Assembly: GCA_026391835.1 (NCBI GenBank)
Contig: JAPLDF010000016.1
Coordinates: 1 to 64,000 of the forward strand
Reading direction: 5' to 3'
DNA from: Bacteroidota bacterium
Lineage (GTDB): Bacteria > Bacteroidota > Bacteroidia > Bacteroidales > FEN-979
DNA: 64,000 nt
Shown here in pieces: positions 26,285 to 34,720 of the stretch. Under the pieces are notes generated by a model. It saw only the letters and a list, made by a program, of their open reading frames with translations. It did not search any database and was not told where the DNA came from. Position numbers and translations under genes: made by a program. Each line of letters opens with the position of its first letter. The stretch's first letter is position 1.

Positions 26285-26430
26285 ACTGTGCAACTTAGTG
26301 CCGCAGGCACAAAATACGGGTAGAAATCGAATGTTCGTATAGCCATTTCGTCCCGTACGGGACGAAACAATGCACCTCTTCATGCCATTCTACCCACATA
26401 AAATCCCTAAAGGGATATAAAAACAATTTT
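26285..26430. repeat. Interspersed block of short palindromes
   Basis: The 324-base gap between the acetyltransferase and membrane methyltransferase genes holds several short palindromes in a row: GTGCCGCAGGCAC at about 26299-26311, TTTCGTCCCGTACGGGACGAAA at about 26347-26368, and ATCCCTAAAGGGAT at about 26402-26415, with GGGTAGAAATC and its near-inverse between them. The same style of block (palindromic TCCCGGAGGGA and GTAG) recurs at 28890-29010. This is a known type of dispersed repeat in Bacteroidota genomes. The rest of the gap, to 26560, shows no gene. Confidence 0.7.
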
Positions 26431-26560
26431 AAACAGTCTCTTAGAGTATTCTACAATGTCACCTGGCCGGACCATCCAGCGGGGTATTCCCATGCCTCAC
26501 AAAACCGGCCACCTTGCCCGGGAGCCGGCCTGTTGAGTGTGCCTTTCATATTATTATGTT

Positions 26561-27241
26561 TTACCAGATACATGGGATTAGCCTGTACCGGACTTTTTTA
26601 CAGTAATCTGTATATCCATGCAACTCTTCACGCAATACTTTTTCCTCATCCAGGCTTCGCAGGATTAAGACCATAATCATCAAAGGCAATGTTAACAGGG
26701 CCCAATATGAGCCCAGCGATAAAGGAGTGAACAAAAAAAGTAACACCGCAGCCGAATACATGGGGTGCCTCACTACTGAATATGGCCCGTCAGTGACGAT
26801 TTGCTGTTGTTCTTTTACCTCGATTGTTGCGCTTAACGATGTGTTTTTCCTGAAAATTACAAACAGCAATATCATGGCTGAAATCAAAAGTGCATCCGAG
26901 AAAATCCATAACCAACCGGGCACATCAGACCATTTACAGCGCTGATCAAAACCGGAAATGATGTACATTCCGATAAAGCCTGCAGATGCGATACCCTGGA
27001 TGATCTTCTGGGCTCTTCGTTTTTCTGCCATTGACCCAACCTGCAAACGGCTTTGCAGCAGGTTTTTGTCATTGATAAAAACATATACCGTAATAATAAG
27101 CGCTCCACCGAAAAAAATAACAAGGTAATACCATGCCTGGTTATAATGCAGTGTCCCTGGGGGAATAAATATTGACAAACCCATCATCACCAACAGGTTC
27201 AAAAAACCAAGGATAGTTTTGATTGCAAGGTGTTTGTTCAT
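26561..27241 (-). CDS. Isoprenylcysteine carboxyl methyltransferase-like membrane protein
   Basis: A membrane protein of 226 residues from the preferred start MNKHLAIKTILG; the frame extends to 27361 but the extra 40 residues look non-coding. Five or so membrane segments are visible. The C-terminal signature GPYSVVRHPMYSAAVLLFLF (about residues 155-175) followed by EEKVLREELHGYTDYCKKVRYR is the SAM-binding region of the ICMT/PEMT family. Bacterial members methylate diverse or unknown lipophilic substrates, so the substrate is not assigned. Confidence 0.85.
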   Translation of the reverse strand: MNKHLAIKTILGFLNLLVMMGLSIFIPPGTLHYNQAWYYLVIFFGGALIITVYVFINDKNLLQSRLQVGSMAEKRRAQKIIQGIASAGFIGMYIISGFDQRCKWSDVPGWLWIFSDALLISAMILLFVIFRKNTSLSATIEVKEQQQIVTDGPYSVVRHPMYSAAVLLFLFTPLSLGSYWALLTLPLMIMVLILRSLDEEKVLREELHGYTDYCKKVRYRLIPCIW

Positions 27242-27425
27242 CGTTAATGAATCCGTCAATTTAATTTCCGTTTGAACAGCGGAACTGCCAGGATCACTTA
27301 TATTCGTATCTCGGGGGTGAGTTCCACTGCTGGGTTCCAACAGAACCCTGCGTAAACCCAACGATTTAATTGGTTGTTCAATAATTGGCCAGTTCTAAAT
27401 TGTATTAACAAATTCAAATACATGT

Positions 27426-28058
27426 CTATTGTTTCACGGTAAATGCAATTATGTCGACAATTACTTTACAAGGGCTTGTGAGTGAATGATTTTGAAATGC
27501 TAGAATTATGTGATCCTTACTGCCCAATTCATCAACCTTGATTGAAATTGCAAATGATTGTGTATTAAGCCTTGTATAGTTGTCCACATAGTTCACTTCA
27601 CTGGTTTTAAATTGCCAGGGATGGCCCTCCTCAAGAAATTTTTTCTTTTCCTCCTGGCTCACAGGCATGTAAAAATCACACATTTTTCCTGAACCCTTTG
27701 GAGAAACTGCCTCAATAAGAAATGAACCTGACAATAAAAGATATTGGTTGCTGGATACACTGGTGAATTTACTCATTAGGCTTTGATAATTCTTTCTATC
27801 AACTAAGAAGTCATAGTTGTCAATGAGAACCCGGAGAATTGCATATTTGGCATTCGGTGGTAAGGAATAAACCATAGCGTTCCTATTCCTGCCATTTGCG
27901 AAATTTGTATTATTAACAGAGTTTAATACGTAAACATCACCTGAGGCTATGGATACATTATCATAGTCTTTCGCCTCTTGAGCGTTCAAATTATCGCCAA
28001 TGGAAATCCATATAACAAAAAGAGTTACAAAAATTGAAAGTAAAAATTTAGAACTCAT
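27426..28058 (-). CDS. Hypothetical secreted protein, AT-rich
   Basis: A 210-residue protein with a signal peptide (residues 1-26, GDNLNAQ). The mature part is beta-rich and contains a predicted strand AKYAILRVLIDNYDFLVD and a C-terminal strand CKVIVDIIAFTVKQ. No family was recognised. It is markedly more AT-rich than the surrounding chromosome, together with the next gene upstream, and may be recently acquired. Confidence 0.65.
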   Translation of the reverse strand: MSSKFLLSIFVTLFVIWISIGDNLNAQEAKDYDNVSIASGDVYVLNSVNNTNFANGRNRNAMVYSLPPNAKYAILRVLIDNYDFLVDRKNYQSLMSKFTSVSSNQYLLLSGSFLIEAVSPKGSGKMCDFYMPVSQEEKKKFLEEGHPWQFKTSEVNYVDNYTRLNTQSFAISIKVDELGSKDHIILAFQNHSLTSPCKVIVDIIAFTVKQ

Positions 28059-28129
28059 TAGAATGAAATTTAGTTGTTAATATCCATCTCTCTAACCATG
28101 TGTGTTTTACGTTGCTCAAACACCTTATT

Positions 28130-28531
28130 TCATATTAAATCTTTTACCACAGTCGCACCATGTATTGCAATCAACACAATGTTTGGAGTGGTTTTGTCAG
28201 AAGTAACAAAAATTAAGTTCGCACAACTGTTCAATCTATATGCTATAGGAGTATAAATACTTATGTCCTTTATTCGGAATAATTCAATTTCTTCGAGATA
28301 GTGATTTATAATCCCATGCTTGATAATAAGCCTTTGGTTCGTGATGGTTATACTTGATAATTCAATACTCAAATAATTCCACATAATCCAAATAGCAGGA
28401 ACCAATATTAAACATCTATAATACCCATGGGCTTTGAAATAAATTAATAGAGCAGTGCAAAACATTATTGAATAGGTAAACAGATACCGAACATGAGAAG
28501 TTTTTCCGCTCCAAATAATTTCCTCTTCCAT
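28130..28531 (-). CDS. Bacterial PH-domain (bPH2) membrane protein
   Basis: A 133-residue protein with two membrane segments (about residues 17-31 and 38-54) followed by a PH-like domain with ITITNQRLIIKHGIINHYLEEIELFRIKDI, the pattern of bPH2/DUF304 proteins. Members sit in the inner membrane and have no assigned activity. The last strand of the domain ends at GATVVKDLI, which is near the normal end. It is AT-rich like the gene downstream. Confidence 0.75.
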   Translation of the reverse strand: MEEEIIWSGKTSHVRYLFTYSIMFCTALLIYFKAHGYYRCLILVPAIWIMWNYLSIELSSITITNQRLIIKHGIINHYLEEIELFRIKDISIYTPIAYRLNSCANLIFVTSDKTTPNIVLIAIHGATVVKDLI

Positions 28532-28844
28532 CGTAGTTTTTTAGTTGTTTTAATCACAAAGTTTCCCATAACGCCTTTTAGCCGCCATGTTATGCTTATT
28601 TGAACAATAGCCGATATTAAAATTGAAGTCTTTGCAGTAAAATTAATTATTATTGAGATTACCAGAATAATAACATTAAGATTTTTATTTCGATTAATCG
28701 GAATCTTACCCATTGACGTGACTTTGATCCTCAAAGACCTTCCCTGGAAGTCCCATTGAAGGCAGCGTTATTCACATCTTTTAAATCAGGAAATACCGAT
28801 GCTGATCTTTTACACCTGGATCTTTGCAAGTTGAATCCGGGCAT

Positions 28845-29020
28845 AAGAACGGACAATTGACTGAGCAGGTCATCACTCCCTGTAAGAGGATGATCCCGGA
28901 GGGATCAAATATCGGTAGCAATGGGAGGACAATTCAACCTACCGGCCCTGTAGGGGTCGCATATATTGGAAAATCAAAATACGACTCCTCCGGAGTCAGG
29001 CTTGCAATTTTGTGGTTAAA
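28845..29020. repeat. Second interspersed palindrome block
   Basis: Within the long gap from 28532 to 29353, the sequence holds GATCCCGGAGGGATC (about 28892-28906), ATATCGGTAGCAATGGG, CCCTGTAGGG (about 28946-28955) and GACTCCTCCGGAGTC (about 28983-28997), a series of short palindromes like that at 26285-26430. A plus-strand reading frame across it is a translation of the repeat, not a gene. Further right, 29150-29262 is a separate element. No coding sequence is supported between 28532 and 29353. Confidence 0.7.
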
Positions 29021-29149
29021 GAGTAGCCTCCGGGGGGAGTGCGGGAGAAGGGGCCCTCCTGATGGCGATTTAGTGGGTATTTCAGGACAAGACACCTCCG
29101 AATGGATTTTTCTTTTTTATTTCCACAATTGAGTCCTCCGTGTATAATG

Positions 29150-29262
29150 GATAATTGCCACAAGGTCACAAAGACACAAAATTTCACCAGGCATATCCTG
29201 CATATGCCTGACAATTTATGCTGCCTGGTGTCCTGCCGTCCTGGTGGCATTTTTTATTGATA
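29150..29262. repeat. Inverted TTGCCAC/GTGGCA interspersed element
   Basis: AATTGCCACAAGGTCACAAAGACACAAA at the left and a degenerate inverted copy ending CCTGGTGGCATTTT at the right face each other over about 60 bases. Sequences of the type TGCCACAAAGACACAAAG are common dispersed repeats in this phylum. The element lies just upstream of the second blaI promoter. Confidence 0.55.
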
Positions 29263-29306
29263 GTTTTTCGGAGCAGCATCATAATTTAACGCCTAACTAA
29301 AAATAA

Positions 29307-29339
29307 TAGTTGACAAACTATAAAATATAGTTATATTTG
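29307..29339 (+). promoter_or_regulatory. Promoter and BlaI operator of the second blaI operon
   Basis: TTGAC (29310-29314), 17 bases, then TATATTTG (29332-29339). Two overlapping palindromes cover it: TAGTTGACAAACTA at 29307-29320, identical to the operator of the first blaI operon, and AACTATA-AAA-TATAGTT at 29316-29332. A repressor bound here would cover both -33 and -7 boxes. The blaI start follows 14 bases after the -7 box. Confidence 0.78.
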
Positions 29340-29353
29340 TAAAAAAATTCCGG

Positions 29354-29725
29354 ATGAATAAGATTACCGTCAAAGAGGAAGAGATCATGAATTTTTTCTG
29401 GGAGAAGGGAGAACTGTTCGTGAAGCAGATCGTGGAGTTCTATCCCGAGCCGAAACCGCATTACAACACGGTATCCACCATGGTCAGGGCGCTGGAGGAA
29501 AAAGGGTTCCTTGGGTACCATTCGTTTGGAAACACCTACCAGTACTATCCGCTGATCTCAAAGGAAGAGTACAACAACAAAAATCTCCGGAGCATGATCA
29601 AAAAACATTTCGGGAACTCCTTCAAGCGCATGGTATCAACGCTGGTGGAGGAGGAGGATTTGTCGCTGGAGGAACTCAGGGATCTGATCAGGGAAATTGA
29701 ACAGAAACGTAAAACCAAAAAGTGA
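29354..29725 (+). CDS. BlaI/MecI family transcriptional repressor
   Basis: A 123-residue winged-helix repressor of the second bla-like operon, with VKEEEIMNFFWEKGELFV and YPEPKPHYNTVSTMVRALEE, the recognition region being nearly identical to that of the BlaI at 12278 (PEPKP-x-YNTVST). That likeness, with the identical operator half, argues that each can bind the other's promoter. It overlaps blaR1 by 4 bases (29722-29725). Confidence 0.93.
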   Translation: MNKITVKEEEIMNFFWEKGELFVKQIVEFYPEPKPHYNTVSTMVRALEEKGFLGYHSFGNTYQYYPLISKEEYNNKNLRSMIKKHFGNSFKRMVSTLVEEEDLSLEELRDLIREIEQKRKTKK

Positions 29726-31146
29726 TGGACGCTTTCATCCTCTATACCATCAAATCGTCCCTGTGCCTTTCGGCGGGATATTTCCTTTACCGGCTCCTGC
29801 TCAGGCACGAGACCTTTCACCGGTTCAAGCGGTTTGTCATTCTCGCGATCCTCTTCATTTCGATGGCTGTTCCCCTGGTAAAACTGCAGGTGGATGCCAC
29901 CGCGGCGAGCGTTCCTGCACAAAAACAGGGACCGGTGTTTTTTACAGCAGAGAATGCCATCTTTGCCGGACAAGACAACCATAAAACCGCTGTGCAACCG
30001 GAAACAGGAAGCAGTATCAACATCCTTGCGCTGGTGTATCTTGCAGGTGCCTCCATCCAGGTATTCCTGGTCCTGTTTTCCATGGCCAGGACCATCCTCA
30101 TCATCCGGAGATCAAAAAAGATCAATTTTCACGGAGTTCCTCTTGCGCTGACAACCTCATCCATGGCTCCATGCTGCTTCGGCCGGCTCATCATCATTTC
30201 TGAAAAGGATTTCAGGGAGCACGGGAAGGAGGTGGTCCTGCACGAAACCTCCCACATGAAACAATTTCATGGACTGGACCTGTTCATTTCTGAAATGTGT
30301 CTTGTAGTCACCTGGTACAATCCCGTAACCTGGCTGATCAGGCATGAACTCCGGCAAAATCACGAGTTTGAAGCCGACAGCCATGTCCTTAGCCAGGGGA
30401 TCGATGCATCGGACTACCAGTTGCTGCTGGTGCGAACGGTTGCAGGTGAATCACGGTTTAACCTGGCCAATCAGTTCAACCAGAGCAGTATCAAAAACCG
30501 GATCAGCATGATGAACCGCGGAAAATCAAATCGCCTTGCAATCCTGAAAGGGCTGTTGTTCATTCCGCTTATCGCCCTGATGGTGCAGGTTTTTGCGCAG
30601 AAGGTGGTACGCCAGGCCTATGCACCGCCCAGGGCGGTTACCCATGGAAAATACCTGGAACTCACGGCCGACCAGCTGAACAGCCTGGGATTTGACTGGA
30701 ATCAGAACGGGTTGTTTTATAAAAACAGGCGGGTAAACCGTCCCGATAAAAACATTCTCTGCATGTACTTTACCGACAGCATGTACAGCGCCAGCATCAT
30801 TCTCGGCCCGGGGGAAAAACTGAACAATACGCTGCCCCAGAGAATCCTGAAGAACCAGGCGACCACCAGTTTTGATTTTTACCCGGTGGTTGTTGCCGGC
30901 GTGAACGGGTTATACACCCTTGTCATGGGAAACCCGGGAAAGAATCCCGGGGAGAAGCTGTTGCCGGTCCAGGTCAACATGGCCGACCTGAAAGTGCGTA
31001 AAAGATCAGACACCCTGGTTTTCTGGTTCAGGCCGACCGCCACAATGATGGAGATACTGTCGCCGGTGGTGAAGGCAGAAGATTTCCTGCAGCCATGTCC
31101 GCCCGACATTCGTGAAACGCGAAAAGCACCAAACAGTCATATATGA
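29722..31146 (+). CDS. BlaR1-like M56 metallopeptidase with a novel C-terminal sensor region
   Basis: A 474-residue membrane protease. N-terminal helices are at about 5-25, 36-54 and 102-125; the zinc motif is His174-Glu175-x-x-His178 (LHETSHMKQFHG) with NHEFEAD as the second Glu region; a fourth helix is near 270-290. The extracytoplasmic C-terminal part (about 300-474) shows neither a TonB nor a penicillin-binding domain and was not recognised. It overlaps both neighbours by 4 bases, so blaI, this gene and the S41 peptidase form a tight operon. Confidence 0.88.
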   Translation: MMDAFILYTIKSSLCLSAGYFLYRLLLRHETFHRFKRFVILAILFISMAVPLVKLQVDATAASVPAQKQGPVFFTAENAIFAGQDNHKTAVQPETGSSINILALVYLAGASIQVFLVLFSMARTILIIRRSKKINFHGVPLALTTSSMAPCCFGRLIIISEKDFREHGKEVVLHETSHMKQFHGLDLFISEMCLVVTWYNPVTWLIRHELRQNHEFEADSHVLSQGIDASDYQLLLVRTVAGESRFNLANQFNQSSIKNRISMMNRGKSNRLAILKGLLFIPLIALMVQVFAQKVVRQAYAPPRAVTHGKYLELTADQLNSLGFDWNQNGLFYKNRRVNRPDKNILCMYFTDSMYSASIILGPGEKLNNTLPQRILKNQATTSFDFYPVVVAGVNGLYTLVMGNPGKNPGEKLLPVQVNMADLKVRKRSDTLVFWFRPTATMMEILSPVVKAEDFLQPCPPDIRETRKAPNSHI

Positions 31147-32627
31147 ACCCGAAACTTTTATCAACCATGCTGGGATTCGGCATGTTCTTTATGGTTCACG
31201 CGCAGCAGGCAGACTGCATCACTGACTTTAATTACCTGGTCAACAAGATGAAGACCGATTATCCCGGTTATCATGACAAGGTTACGAAAAACACAGAAAA
31301 GGAGCTGGCTGACCTGGAGGTAAAACTGAGAGCCAAAATCACTGAGGTTCCTGATTCCTGCGGACGATGTTTAAGGGCGTATACCTCCTGGTTTAAGGAT
31401 GAACATTTGTTTGTAAGCCGGATCAGGAAGAACAAACAACCCGCACCAGGACAACCTGTCAAGCCGGCGCGGCAACATATCGTCCCTGACAGGGAGACGA
31501 TCGCCGAACTGGGCAGAAAAAGCACAACCATCGAAGGAATCTGGGTGTCATTCAGGGGTAAAATTGCTGTTAAAAAAGCAGATGGGGAAAACAAATACTA
31601 CGGAACCGTCATCCAGTACCCCGGGTATGAGCCCGGCCAGGTCATATTCGAATTTATTCCACGGGAGGAGCATCAGTTTTCGGCGAAAAACTACCCGGTC
31701 TATAACAATTTCGAACCGGTCGACTGTATTGCTTCCCTCCACCTGGATGACAGGATTTTTGAAATACACGGTGACAACAACCGTTTTGTCCGCCAGTCGG
31801 CATCGCCCGTATATGACAAAGCGCTGCTCTACTCATACCTGGCTGAGTACCCCAACGGTGTAAACATCTATCCGCTGGCTGCCAGCCTGGATGACAGCAC
31901 CTATTACCTCCGGGTTACCGGCTTTGAAGATGACCTGGCAGAGAACCTGGTCAGGCCGCACTGGAAAGAGATCATGGCCCGCCCGAACCTGATCATCGAT
32001 ATCCGACACAACGGCGGGGGGCAGGATGAATATTACCAGGTACTGTCGTCACTCGTATACACCACCCCCTACGAAAGCAAAGGCGTGGAGTGGCTGGCAA
32101 GTGAGGGGAACATCCGCAATTTCGAGGAGGCGCTGAAGTTGGGGGATATCAGGAACGGCGAAGAGGGCGTCAAATGGATAAATGAGTTGCTGGCCGTCAT
32201 GAAGAAAAACGTGGGAGGATTTGTCATCCATCCCCTGATGGGAAAGGATGTGGTGGTAAAAGAGGATACGGTGTATCCATTTCCTAAACGGGTCGGGATC
32301 ATCATCGATGAGGGAAACGGATCGTCGGCCGAACAATTTATCCTGGAAGCCAAAGAGAGTAAAAAAGTGGTTTTGTTTGGCAACCACAATACCGCGGGAG
32401 TTCTTGATTACTCAAACCGCGTGAACGAAGAATTACCCTCTGGAAAGTATGAAATTTACTGGCCGATGACACGCTCAAGACGGCTTCCTGAACACCCCAT
32501 CGACAATATCGGCATCGCCCCGGATGTGATGATACCCTATCCTGAAACAAAGCAACTTTATGACCGGCTGGATGAATGGGTGTACTTTGTAAAAAAATAC
32601 CTGGAGTTCTCGGGACAACAAAATTAA
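31143..32627 (+). CDS. S41 family peptidase of the second blaI operon
   Basis: A 494-residue exported serine peptidase with a signal peptide (1-21). The strand LIIDIRHNGGG (about 283-293) and the nucleophile region DEGNGSSAEQF (Ser394 in S-x-A-E) are the S41 landmarks. The Lys usually found 25 residues downstream is a Gly (NTAGVLDYSN), as in the S41B/IRBP-like branch, which uses other residues. There is no PDZ domain. Two Cys pairs (C73/C76) lie in the N-terminal part. As a target of BlaI control it is a candidate effector for cell-envelope stress. Confidence 0.87.
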   Translation: MNPKLLSTMLGFGMFFMVHAQQADCITDFNYLVNKMKTDYPGYHDKVTKNTEKELADLEVKLRAKITEVPDSCGRCLRAYTSWFKDEHLFVSRIRKNKQPAPGQPVKPARQHIVPDRETIAELGRKSTTIEGIWVSFRGKIAVKKADGENKYYGTVIQYPGYEPGQVIFEFIPREEHQFSAKNYPVYNNFEPVDCIASLHLDDRIFEIHGDNNRFVRQSASPVYDKALLYSYLAEYPNGVNIYPLAASLDDSTYYLRVTGFEDDLAENLVRPHWKEIMARPNLIIDIRHNGGGQDEYYQVLSSLVYTTPYESKGVEWLASEGNIRNFEEALKLGDIRNGEEGVKWINELLAVMKKNVGGFVIHPLMGKDVVVKEDTVYPFPKRVGIIIDEGNGSSAEQFILEAKESKKVVLFGNHNTAGVLDYSNRVNEELPSGKYEIYWPMTRSRRLPEHPIDNIGIAPDVMIPYPETKQLYDRLDEWVYFVKKYLEFSGQQN

Positions 32628-32678
32628 CACCATGGACCCCGTTATCCTTTAACCGGCAAGGGGATCATTGCCAGCAGG

Positions 32679-34037
32679 CTACAACTCCTTCCTGATTTTA
32701 ACCTCTGTCTTGCCTTTGCGGTTGACAAACTGAATTTTCGCGTCGATGAGGTTCACCCGCTGGATGATGTTCCCGACGCCCATCCCCCCGGGTTTTTTAT
32801 TGATTTCGGTGATGTCATAACCCTTGCCGTTATCGGTATAATCAAGTTTCAACCGGGCGCCGGCGTAATTCAGCTTTATTGTGGCACTGGTTGCCCCGGC
32901 GTGTTTGACGGTGTTGTTGATCAGCTCGCAGATGATCCTGTAAAAATGAAGTTCCGTCTGTTTCTGGAAACGCCGCCCCTTCAGGTTGCAGACGAAGCTG
33001 ATGTTAAAGACCTCCTCGTGCTGCATGGTGTTGATAAAGGAATTTACTGCTGCCTCGAGCCCGAAATTTTCGATGAGCCTTGGCATCAGGTTGTTTGCAA
33101 CGATCCTCATTTTGGCGATGGCTTCCGACAGCTGGTGGTTGCAGATACCAAGCGTTTCGGTAAATTTTTCGGGGGTTTTCGCATGTTCAAGCAAACCCAG
33201 GTGGAGTTTTATGCTCGACAGGATGGGGCCAAGGTCGTCGTGAAGATCTGCAGCAAACTGTTTGCGGTCTTTTTCTTCCGTCTCGATCACCCGGCCCAGC
33301 ACATATTTTTCGAGGTGTTTCCGTTCAGTAATATCGATGAGGATGGTCATTACCGCGTCCTGCCCCTTATATTTCAGCTTGCTGTTGCGCAGGAGGAAGT
33401 TCCTGATGACAACTTTCCTGTTTTCTGTCCTGATCTCAAACTCTTCTTCGGCCACGAATGAATCGCCCGACAGGTTCTTAAAAACCGCCTTGTTTTTATC
33501 ATCGGCAGGATCAGTCAACAGTGCCGCCGCATTTTTCCCGATGATCTCCTCCTTGCTGTAACCGGTTATTTCGAGGATCAGGTCGTTTGCAAAGACCACA
33601 TTCCCGTCGATATGGATCAGGATCGGGTTCGGGAGCTGGTTGACCAGTGTCCTGTAGAGCTCCTCGCTTTCATGCAGCGACGCCTCGGCCTGCTTATGTT
33701 CGGCGAGGTCCTTGAGGGTAAAAACCTCGAGGGCCCGGTCTTCGATCTGCGCCCTGAGTACTGAGACCAGGTATGGGCTGACCTCCCCGCTGCCGTTCGG
33801 GATATGAATTTCGCTGTTGTTGGCGCTTCCCGGTTTCCCCTTGAATACGCGACTCACCTCAGGAGGAAACACATGATCGATGTGGGTCCCGACGACCTCG
33901 TGCAGGGGAATTGCCGCGAGATCGCAAAAGGCCTGGTTGGCAAGGACAAAGCACCTCTTTTTGTCCAGGGCAAAGATGGGGTTTGGAATCGAATTAAACA
34001 CCCCGGGAAGAAATCCGGATTCTGTTATCGGTTTCAT
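32679..34037 (-). CDS. PAS-domain histidine kinase (HisKA_3/NarX type), soluble
   Basis: A 452-residue kinase without membrane segments. Two PAS domains lie at about 12-112 and 122-237, followed by a HisKA_3 dimerisation domain with phospho-accepting His266 in ADLHDDLGPILSS, and a HATPase domain with the N-box CELINNTVKHAGA and DNGKGYD. This kinase type pairs with NarL/LuxR-type regulators, such as the one at 22935, and no regulator gene adjoins it. It is divergent from paralog 3 of the small secreted proteins, whose upstream region carries the shared promoter box. A cytosolic signal such as redox or a small ligand sensed by the PAS domains is likely. Confidence 0.93.
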   Translation of the reverse strand: MKPITESGFLPGVFNSIPNPIFALDKKRCFVLANQAFCDLAAIPLHEVVGTHIDHVFPPEVSRVFKGKPGSANNSEIHIPNGSGEVSPYLVSVLRAQIEDRALEVFTLKDLAEHKQAEASLHESEELYRTLVNQLPNPILIHIDGNVVFANDLILEITGYSKEEIIGKNAAALLTDPADDKNKAVFKNLSGDSFVAEEEFEIRTENRKVVIRNFLLRNSKLKYKGQDAVMTILIDITERKHLEKYVLGRVIETEEKDRKQFAADLHDDLGPILSSIKLHLGLLEHAKTPEKFTETLGICNHQLSEAIAKMRIVANNLMPRLIENFGLEAAVNSFINTMQHEEVFNISFVCNLKGRRFQKQTELHFYRIICELINNTVKHAGATSATIKLNYAGARLKLDYTDNGKGYDITEINKKPGGMGVGNIIQRVNLIDAKIQFVNRKGKTEVKIRKEL

Positions 34038-34105
34038 TCGTTTGATGTTCTGTTTAACTGATTTAGGTCAGAAAGATACAATAATTGAGTGAAATTTTCA
34101 CAATT

Positions 34106-34179
34106 GAGTAAAAATACGCAGCAAGATCAGGCATTCCAGCGCTTGAAACGCCCCTGCCCGCGGATGTAATTTTACATCA
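34106..34179 (+). promoter_or_regulatory. Promoter box C of the small secreted protein family
   Basis: AGGCATTCCAGCGCTTGA (34129-34146), 20 bases, then TAATTTTACATCA (34167-34179), matching boxes A and B in sequence and spacing. AAAATACGCAG at 34111-34121 preserves half of the TGCGTA/TACGCA repeat. The region also separates the histidine kinase gene from paralog 3. Confidence 0.7.
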
Positions 34180-34212
34180 TAAAAATATTAACAAACAAGT
34201 AAAAACAAAGCC

Positions 34213-34659
34213 ATGAAAACAACAAAAATTTACTTCGCCCTGGGAATCGCCCTGATCATATCGCTGGTTAACGGATTATATGCCGGCAACCCGGCAAGCA
34301 AAAACACCCAGGTGCCGTCAAACCCGGTCATCCGCTACCAGGTTTACGTCAGCCTGCCTTCTGAAAAAGCACCATGCAATCTTTACCAGGTTGAGATCCT
34401 GAACGGGAACGGGTACCAGGTTGCACCCGCCAAAATCCTTGCCAGTGGCGTATCTGTATACGAATTTTACGAAAGGGGCCCGGTAAAAGGTGTCCGTATT
34501 GCACGCCTTGTGCTCGCTCCCATTGGGAAAGATGGCGACCACCATTTTATCTGCGACCAGGAATATTTTACCGCACCGGCAGCCCTGGCGGGACCGTTTG
34601 AAAATGGCCTGACCTATAAGTTTGAGTTGTTCCCTCAAACCCAGTCACCCAAATGGTAA
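34213..34659 (+). CDS. Small secreted protein, paralog 3 of 4
   Basis: A 148-residue secreted protein with MKTTKI at the start, Cys55, VAPAK at 70-74, YEFYERGPVKG at 83-93, RIARLVLAPIG, and a second Cys at position 114 (ICDQEYF). It ends in LFPQTQSPK, close to paralogs 1 and 2. It is divergent from the histidine kinase gene, and paralog 4 follows 61 bases downstream, probably on the same transcript. Function unknown. Confidence 0.8.
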   Translation: MKTTKIYFALGIALIISLVNGLYAGNPASKNTQVPSNPVIRYQVYVSLPSEKAPCNLYQVEILNGNGYQVAPAKILASGVSVYEFYERGPVKGVRIARLVLAPIGKDGDHHFICDQEYFTAPAALAGPFENGLTYKFELFPQTQSPKW

Positions 34660-34720
34660 TCATTGAACAGCAAAAAGTTAAAATTACAGAAAACAAAAAT
34701 AAATCCAAAAATCAAAAGCC

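Noticed and set aside
28465-28734. Minus-strand 89-residue hydrophobic frame
   Set aside because: It overlaps the start of the PH-domain gene in another frame, and its last third is only the shadow of that gene. The upstream part could be a short membrane peptide but nothing supports it.
28824-29132. Plus-strand 102-residue reading frame
   Set aside because: It is a translation of the palindrome repeat block, with no start context or family resemblance.
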